Notes under the pieces: model-generated | What the model was told of the DNA's origin: nothing | What the model saw: the letters and a program-made list of their open reading frames with translations, nothing else | Database searches by the model: none | Program-made: the position numbers and the translations under genes | Assembly (NCBI GenBank): GCA_003415625.1 | Contig: PYIU01000002.1 | Span: 6,138,001-6,202,000 of the forward strand | DNA: 64,000 nucleotides | Source of the DNA: Aquanectria penicillioides | Taxonomy: Eukaryota; Ascomycota; Sordariomycetes; Hypocreales; Nectriaceae | Reading direction: 5' to 3' | Part shown: piece by piece, positions 57,981 to 64,000 of the stretch | How the letters are laid out: every line of letters starts with the position of its first letter | Numbering within the stretch: the stretch's first letter is position 1

Positions 57981-58189
57981 TTTGCAGTACATTAGACGGG
58001 TTACATCTAGATAGCTGAAGAACCAAACAACGCACTAGACTGTGATGGATATCACAAGAAATAAATTAACTCCATTATAATTTTTATTTTCACTCGCCTT
58101 AATGTCGTAGTGGTATTTTTACACTTGGTACTATTGTTCACAGTGATCATAGAGTCAGAGCAATAGACGATGCATCATGGTACGTTTGG

Positions 58190-58777
58190 CGGCTTGATCG
58201 CATACGGAATCCCTACTTTCTTGCCCACCATCATCAAGGGTTTACGGTATGTTTCATCCGACATTCCAAATGAGGTTTCCCACCTACCAACGAGCGGTAA
58301 AGTTACCAATCTCTCCAAGTGAACTACATGACGATTCCTGTCTACGTGGCGGCCTGTTTTATCCTTGCCCTCGTCACATACATTTCTGATCGCTTGAAGA
58401 AGCGCGCTGCTGTGGCTATTTTTGTTCCAATGATTGCCATCACTGGGTACGCTATACCCATTGGCACATCTACAGCTGGTGCTGGGTTCTTCGGCATGTT
58501 TTGATGTTCAGGCGGTAAGCATTTGCGGCAATTTGTAACTACTGTAATTTCAATGAGACGAATTATATCTCCAGTCTATGCATACAACGCGTTGCTCGTC
58601 GCATGGGTCTCAAACAAAATCAAAGCCGGAGCACAAGAGGAGGGCGACGTTGCCCTTCCGTTGATTTATCTAATTTTGAGAAGGCGGAATCAGATCAAGA
58701 CCAAGCAGATCTCCGAGGGCGTCACCGACAATGGGGAACAGGGCGACAAGTCGTTGGATTTTGAGTCCATTCTCTGA
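58190..58777 (+). pseudogene. MFS transporter relic (allantoate-permease type)
   Basis: Membrane-transporter pieces occur in order: Y-G-I-P-T-F-L-P-T-I-I near 58213, then N-Y-M-T-I-P-V-Y-V-A-A-C with S-D-R-L-K-K-R-A in 58320-58410, G-T-S-T-A-G-A-G-F-F, and Y-A-Y-N-A-L-L-V-A-W-V-S-N near 58577-58615. The sequence then passes straight to a cytoplasmic tail ending D-K-S-L-D-F-E-S-I-L. This is the second half of an anion:cation-symporter-type MFS protein, with the start missing and the last helices deleted. One or two intron-like gaps remain. The position beside the amidase suggests it once imported an amide or ureide substrate. Confidence 0.6.
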
Positions 58778-58909
58778 TCTTGGACATGGCATATAATGAT
58801 ATCGTCCTTCAAACGACATATATACATGCATCTATTCTCACCAAACCCCCTTCAATAACGACTCTGAGTGCTCACATGCATTTATCTCCTATCTAACGCA
58901 TGCCCTGTA

Positions 58910-61216
58910 CTAACTAGTTCTTACTCTTTCCTTCCTGGTCATTGCCTCTTTTTCAATGTCTCGCAACTCGATCGGAATTTTCTCCAAAATCTGGTCCTCC
59001 TTGACATATTCGAATGCCGTCTTTCCTTTTCCATCACGTGCATAGAAGTCGGCGCCGTGTTTCATGAGAAGGTGTATCATGTTGCCGATATTACTCCGTC
59101 GAATTTTCAAATATGTGGGCTTCTCGCAAAGTAGTTCTGGCCAATTCTGAGGGTATCCCATTCGCGTTTCTCTTTGGTTGCTTTTCTTGCATAACCGTTG
59201 ACCAAAGTCAAGACGTTTTCTTGTCCATACAACTTGATCCCAATACTCCTGATCTGGGAAGTCTTGGTTCAATCTCAAGACTCGGTGAAGAATAGTCTCG
59301 CCATTCTTGTCATTCTCTGCTCTGATCCCAGCAGTGGTAAAGGCTTCAGTAATTCGATACGTCTGGTCCAATGTCCCGCAATCAAGATATTCGTCGACTC
59401 TGCATCGGTTGAATAAAGACCAAAGTGGGGACTCACGATCATCGGGTCTGGTTGTTTGAAAGTAATGGGGCAAAATCATATCGACGGCCCATTCCAAATC
59501 ATAATCATACAGTGTTTCCAACGCCCAGTTGAGCAAATGTTTTCCTCCGTACGTATAAAAGTGTTCTAAAGTTATAGATGGCCGAATAAAATCGTCAAAT
59601 TTCGTTTTTCTCTTCAATTCGAACATGAAGAGAGCAGGTGACTCCAGAATCGCATCATCAGGGTATTCTGAGTCAATCTTCAGCTCGTCCAGCCGGTTGT
59701 GGAAGTAGAGGGCGCGGTTGCTGTCCTGCTCCCAATCAAAGATCGGTTCTGGAAACCCTACAAGAACGCATTGGAGTACGGAGGTCAATGGCGCATTGGA
59801 GGACATTCTGCGGAAGACACCCCTGTTGGCTCCAAGTCCGATGAGACTATCGAAAGTTGAGATATTTATCAAATCCCCAGCCGCCAGCATCAGAGGGGAA
59901 AACCCATCCCAACATAAAGATGGTTGATCAATGTGAGCTCCACATCGCACCAGAGGAACTATGAAGGCATTGGTATCATGTAGGGTTCGATGAGCTAATA
60001 CTGCTGCTGACAGGGGACTCAAATTGGCTTCATCAGTGAAATTTGGGTCCGCCTTCCAGTCCAGCAGTGTTTGAACAGTTCGTCGGTTTCTCAATGATAT
60101 TGCGAAATTTAAAAGCGTTCCCTGCTCTGGGAGTTGCTGGTTGGGAGCAACACCAGCCTCAAGCAATGTGGTGAGAAACCGGGTTTGAAGAGATTCGGGC
60201 ATCGGACCGTTGGCTATTTGAGACTGAGTATCGCCAAGTGCGATTGATAAAACCTCTCTATGATCTGTATGCTCATCCTCAAAGTCCAGCGTGGAGTACT
60301 GAAGGATAAGTTTGAATACGCTGATGTACCCGGTTGCCATAGCACCAAGGAGTGATCCAGAATTCCAATTCTCTCGCTTCGGCGATGCACCATGCTCAAG
60401 GAGCACTTTGACGAGATCGTACAGCTCAGATTCGGCTACATCTGGTCTCCAACTAGTTTTGCTAACGCTACTTGATGAAAGCACCATTTCCAGGGGTGTG
60501 AACCCAGAGATGCCTGAATGGTTGATATGCTGAGCGGCGCCAGCTTCAATGAGTGCGAGAGCAACCGGGGTTGAGCGGGCGTAACTAATTACTGTTTCGT
60601 GAGAGAAGCCTCTGCCATCTGCCATGGGGTTGGATGGATGCGAAGAGGGCTGGGGTCTCATTGAAGTTCCCCTTCGTTTCTCAACGACAGCAGCCCCGGA
60701 GTTCAAGAGAAGTTTGACCATGTCAAGGTGGTCCCGGTTTGTCGCTAAGGCGAGAGCACTACAAGAGGTGTGCTCGGATGGATAAAGCAGAGGGACCCCA
60801 GATATTTTCTTGGTGGGGAAAACAGGACATGAGACTTCCCCCTGATACGGCCGACTCCGAAATATGTCTTCCCATCCAGCTTGGCCTGCGAACTGAAGAC
60901 TCCTAGTCACGTCCACAAAGAAAGTCGGATTCGGCGATGCACCTAGTTTCAGACACGTCTGTCCCAGCGAGCTGTCGCCATAGTAGCAGGCCCAAGCCAG
61001 GGAGTTGTATATCCCATCATCAATGTCCCGCTGCATCATGAGTGGCTGAGCAACGGATGCAAGCTTTCTACAAGTTTGCACAAGGCACTTGATCCCGGCT
61101 TGATCGAGATGATCAACTATCATGTTCAAAATTTCGGTGGGGACCAGCAACATGCGGCACTCCTCGGGCTGCATGTCGGATCCGTGACATTGAGCCTCTG
61201 GAGCAGGTTGCTCCAT
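58910..61216 (-). CDS. F-box and ankyrin-repeat protein
   Basis: An intact single-exon frame encodes 768 residues. An F-box-like segment (L-L-V-P-T-E-I-L-N-M-I-V-D-H-L ... C-R-K-L-A) spans about residues 22-62. It is followed by at least eight ankyrin-like repeats with recurring L-L-x-x-G-A and A-x-x-L-A-x patterns, including A-L-A-L-A-T-N-R-D-H-L-D-M-V-K-L-L-L and a final H-L-L-M-K-H-G-A-D-F-Y-A-R-D near the C-terminus. Such fungal proteins are presumed SCF substrate receptors, with the ankyrin array choosing the target; this is family knowledge, not shown here. It starts at the ATG at 61216. No damage is seen. Confidence 0.85.
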   Translation of the reverse strand: MEQPAPEAQCHGSDMQPEECRMLLVPTEILNMIVDHLDQAGIKCLVQTCRKLASVAQPLMMQRDIDDGIYNSLAWACYYGDSSLGQTCLKLGASPNPTFFVDVTRSLQFAGQAGWEDIFRSRPYQGEVSCPVFPTKKISGVPLLYPSEHTSCSALALATNRDHLDMVKLLLNSGAAVVEKRRGTSMRPQPSSHPSNPMADGRGFSHETVISYARSTPVALALIEAGAAQHINHSGISGFTPLEMVLSSSSVSKTSWRPDVAESELYDLVKVLLEHGASPKRENWNSGSLLGAMATGYISVFKLILQYSTLDFEDEHTDHREVLSIALGDTQSQIANGPMPESLQTRFLTTLLEAGVAPNQQLPEQGTLLNFAISLRNRRTVQTLLDWKADPNFTDEANLSPLSAAVLAHRTLHDTNAFIVPLVRCGAHIDQPSLCWDGFSPLMLAAGDLINISTFDSLIGLGANRGVFRRMSSNAPLTSVLQCVLVGFPEPIFDWEQDSNRALYFHNRLDELKIDSEYPDDAILESPALFMFELKRKTKFDDFIRPSITLEHFYTYGGKHLLNWALETLYDYDLEWAVDMILPHYFQTTRPDDRESPLWSLFNRCRVDEYLDCGTLDQTYRITEAFTTAGIRAENDKNGETILHRVLRLNQDFPDQEYWDQVVWTRKRLDFGQRLCKKSNQRETRMGYPQNWPELLCEKPTYLKIRRSNIGNMIHLLMKHGADFYARDGKGKTAFEYVKEDQILEKIPIELRDIEKEAMTRKERVRTS

Positions 61217-62369
61217 CTTGCTTCGCTACTAACAGAAGGTTTCGTTCCAGATAGTTCAGTTCATGAATGGAGGTCAAATAAAATGAGGAAATAAAATGAG
61301 TTTGCAAGTTGTCATAGGGTGGGTTGGAGATGGATCAGTTCTCAGGACTCAAGGGGGGAGTCAAGCGGCGTGGAGTGGGTGCCTTTTTCCTCTTCCTCCG
61401 TGACTCCGTCCGCCGCCTTGCTCCACTTTATCCGCCTATCAGCCTCATTCCCCCACATAGTCAAGGACAAGTAGTACCTATAAAATGCCTCGTCAGGGCT
61501 ACTATCTCTTTCAAGTCGATATAGGGTTTGTTGCTCTTGTGTCAGTCGCAGAAGATCATGTCATCTTTATGTCAGGATTCGGCGTTGTGGGCGGGTTTAG
61601 CACATCTATTGTCAGCCCCAATGCAATGAATGGTGGCCGCAACGAGACCAGACCAGTGTGATAAAACGGCGTGAGGCAGGCACCCAAAGGATTGAGAGAG
61701 AGCGCAAAGGTCAAAAACAGTTCCGTAATCTAAACAGACTTCTTACATTGTCTGCGAGGTAGTGCTACTCCACCCAAAATAGCATGAGTCCTGATGTCGG
61801 GAGTGCGCCATCTTTGTATGGCACACGAGGCACCATGTCTGCGACAGCCCTTGATGAGCTTCCATATATGGTAACATGTTTTTCTCACAGCATTCATGCT
61901 ACGCCTTGTGTGTGTTTTGCGGGGTAAAGGTAGTGAAAAACGGCGAGATTGACGGCCGAGGAGCATACTGGACCGTCTTCTACCTTCCCTTGATATCAGT
62001 CTTTATTGTAGAGCTCGTCGCTGCGTCCTACCTCGCATCCGAAGGGTAGCTGGTGCTGATGATTACAATAGCTTGCTAGATCTTCGCAATTGTCCTGAAC
62101 TGGAGGCTCGAACTCGTTTGTGTTTTCGGTGGCATGTCCATCCTAATTTCCACCAGCGTGAACCGGGTGAGCCAGGCGACAGCAACTAATGATAGCCTGG
62201 CATAGCACATCCTATGCCTGGAGTAGGGACTCCTAAGACCCTCATGGTCCTCAAACCTAAAATCATGGATACCTAAGTGTAACACAGATGGACACTACTA
62301 TATCAAAGTATCCTTCCTGTAATGGACACTATATTAATTAAAATTTATCGTCATCCATTCTCAAACTCA
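61217..62369. other. Spacer with a possible membrane-protein relic
   Basis: Near 61925-62050 the plus strand reads a hydrophobic stretch (W-T-V-F-Y-L-P-L-I-S-V-F-I-V-E-L-V) in an otherwise broken frame, which may be a remnant of a transporter. I do not recognise the family. The rest is motif-free. Confidence 0.3.
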
Positions 62370-62480
62370 CTCGAATTGGTGTAATGGTAACACGGCTACT
62401 GACACAGGCAGATGACATTCTGGCAGAAACGCGCCCTAATGGGGAGACAGCAGACTTGGGTTCGATTCCTAAATTCGGGG
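62370..62480 (+). other. tRNA-like Pol III unit (degenerate tRNA or tRNA-derived repeat)
   Basis: A 7 bp acceptor-type stem pairs 62370-62376 with 62473-62479 (one T-G pair). A perfect 4 bp D-stem (62379-62382 with 62390-62393) encloses AATGGTA. A T-arm at 62456-62472 has loop TTCGATT. The A box TGGTGTAATGG (62377-62387) and B box GGTTCGATTCC (62459-62469) match the consensus, and a T-rich terminator follows at about 62494-62506. Between the arms about 60 bases do not form a convincing anticodon stem and no sure anticodon is found. It is either a decayed intron-bearing tRNA or a tRNA-derived short repeat. Confidence 0.45.
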
Positions 62481-63280
62481 TTCTTTCTCTCTCCTTTCTT
62501 TTTTATAAAAATATTGGTCCCTCTTGCTTTCTTCTTACTCCCTTTTCTGATCAGAGCCGCTGTGGTGATTATGTATTGTCTCCCTTTTTCTTCGTCTTTT
62601 CCGGTTCTGGTTGAAAAAACTATGGATTATACCAGTAATGGATACTAAGCCTGCAATGGTTTGGCCGTTTGGTCAAATCGTGTTATTTACTTCGCCCCGT
62701 TCGAGATGTAGACAATGCAAGGAATATTTTTCGAGGATGGATGCATGAAAAGTCACACCTCCACACAACGAAACGGGACATCTGTAAGAGTAAAGATAAT
62801 AGATAAAGGAAGGAGACAAGCCAAAAAATTTATCACCCACTCACTATAACCGCAACCGGTTTCATTAAATTCAAAATACAGATAGCTATACAAATTTCCA
62901 TGACACAATAGGGTAGTGACCTGGTGAGATGATACAGACAAGGCCTAGACTCATGCAGTCAATTAAAGTGCCGACGCGTTAATTGAGCCCCTCGACGCGT
63001 GCTGGACGCGTCATGCCTAATCTCCAATTAGCGCCCGCCCACCGCACAGAAGCCAGAACGTGCCCCAGCAAAACTTGGCCGTTTCCCCCACAACCACCAA
63101 CCAGCCTTCAACACCACGATCAATCTCGACAACGCTCCTCCTCCTCCTCCTCCTCCTCCTCCTCCTCCACTCCACCACCTCCATCACCACCTCAACTTCA
63201 AAGCGAGACGCTGGGCCAATAAATAAAACTCCCTGAAGACAGCCCACCCCGCACAAACCCCCTCTCCTTTGTCGCCCGCC
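62481..63280. promoter_or_regulatory. MCM6 upstream region with (TCC)n tract
   Basis: ACGCGT, the Mbp1/MluI cell-cycle box known to drive replication genes in ascomycetes, occurs at about 62974-62979, 62995-63000 and 63006-63011. A (TCC)n tract of about 33 bases lies at 63137-63169 in the probable 5' leader. The left part contains no recognised gene. Confidence 0.5.
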
Positions 63281-64000
63281 ATGGCCACCCCCAGCGACAT
63301 TGGGTTCATGATGTCCGACGCCCCCTCGCGGGCCGGCGGCGCAACCCCTAGACGCAACTACGGATACCCCTCATCCTCGGCATCGAGACCGCGAGGCCCG
63401 CCCTCGGAGAACATGGGAACTCCAGTCGCCGCCCCCAGCGACGACGAGGGAGATGGCTTCGCCGACGACCAGGTGCCCCGAAGCTCCAGGATCCCAGGCA
63501 CCGCCGACATCCCCCGCGTCGAGGACCGAATTGGCCTGCTGGTCCAGGAGCACTTTGAGTCCTTCATTGAGAAGTGAGTATCCATCCAATCTAAGCATCT
63601 AAGAGGAGCATCTGTATAATGTCAAAAGATGCTTGCGGCTAACCATGGAGAACCCCTCGCCCGCAACAGCTTCATCGAAGAGCCCACCCCCTCTGGCGCT
63701 CCAACCTCCAGCGCCGTCACCACGGACAAGTACTATGTCGCCCAGATCAAGGGCATGAAAACCTACCAGCTCTCCACATTCTACGTCGACTACAAGCACC
63801 TCGCCTCGTGGGAGAATGGTAGTTTGGCCGACGGTGTCATGCGCCAGTACTACCGCTTCCTCCCCTTCCTCACCGCCGCCCTCCACAACATGATCGCAAA
63901 GTACGAGCCTCAATACTTCCGCGAGCATCGCCAACCCACCGCCTCGAGCAACGTGACCACATCCGCCGCGAGTCACCTTGGCTCCGGCAGTCAGTCCGAG
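63281..64000 (+). CDS. mcm6: DNA replication licensing factor MCM6 (5' end, runs off window)
   Basis: Exon 1 (63281-63573) starts M-A-T-P-S-D-I-G-F-M-M-S-D-A-P-S and is low in complexity and acidic up to I-P-R-V-E-D. Intron 63574-63669 begins GTGAGT and ends ACAG. Exon 2 continues E-N-F-I-E-E-P-T, Y-Y-V-A-Q-I-K-G-M, F-Y-V-D-Y-K-H-L and Y-Y-R-F-L-P-F-L, then Y-E-P-Q-Y-F-R-E-H. This is the conserved N-terminal region of fungal MCM6, a subunit of the hexameric MCM2-7 helicase loaded at origins in G1. The ATPase part lies beyond the window. An in-frame upstream extension lacks a good ATG. Conserved single-copy gene, apparently intact. Confidence 0.9.

Overview
The window is from a filamentous ascomycete (Pezizomycotina, probably Sordariomycetes). 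The signs are 48-201 bp spliceosomal introns with GT..AG ends and often a CTAAC-type branch site, Zn2Cys6-regulator remnants, secreted plant-wall enzymes with a CBM1, a DUF7730-type and an F-box/ankyrin protein, an MCM6 orthologue at the right edge, and a retrotransposon converted to AT-rich, stop-filled sequence in the way repeat-induced point mutation (RIP) does. Most of the window reads as a fast-evolving accessory region: many genes are truncated, frameshifted or carry internal stops. MCM6 (63.3 kb to the edge) marks the start of conserved core sequence.

Layout. 1-4.69 kb: heavily mutated Ty1/copia element, then a GC-normal LTR-like tail. 4.9-5.7 kb: C-terminal half of an MFS transporter cut off by that element. 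6.3-8.0 kb: three-exon DUF7730-like gene. 8.3-10.65 kb: large Cys-rich single-pass membrane protein of unknown role (minus). 10.65-14.37 kb: no gene seen. 14.4-15.4 kb: truncated and frameshifted PL1 pectin/pectate lyase with CBM1. 17.8-19.5 kb: secreted type-B carboxylesterase. 20.4-21.5 kb: GH12-like glucanase with a GPI signal. 22.5-23.6 kb: F-box relic. 25.5-27.7 kb: multi-exon protein with a possible CorA-like C-terminus. 30.73-31.0 kb: foldback element.

31.7-46.6 kb is a mostly dead catabolic/regulatory neighbourhood: relics of a D-2-hydroxyacid dehydrogenase, agmatinase, class II aldolase, Zn2Cys6 regulator and amidase, and a GMC oxidoreductase with one frameshift. Between them lie two intact methyltransferase genes, one LaeA-type and one class II O-methyltransferase. 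47.62-48.03 kb is bounded by 17 bp perfect inverted repeats.

48.6-52.3 kb holds the most unusual locus: a GC-rich, intronless reading unit with an N-terminal secreted RNase T2-like domain, two copies of an unrecognised W-G-(T/S)-W domain, a Cys-rich linker and a berberine-bridge-type FAD oxidase with both covalent-flavin residues. It is interrupted by four apparent single-base deletions, several in homopolymers. 53.2-53.6 kb is a tautomerase-family gene or remnant, 53.8-54.4 kb another regulator relic, 56.0-58.0 kb an intact five-exon amidase, 58.2-58.8 kb an MFS relic, 58.9-61.2 kb an F-box/ankyrin gene, and 62.37-62.48 kb a tRNA-like Pol III unit.

Exon/intron models were read by eye from frame continuity and splice motifs. 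Family names come from recognised motifs, not from a search.
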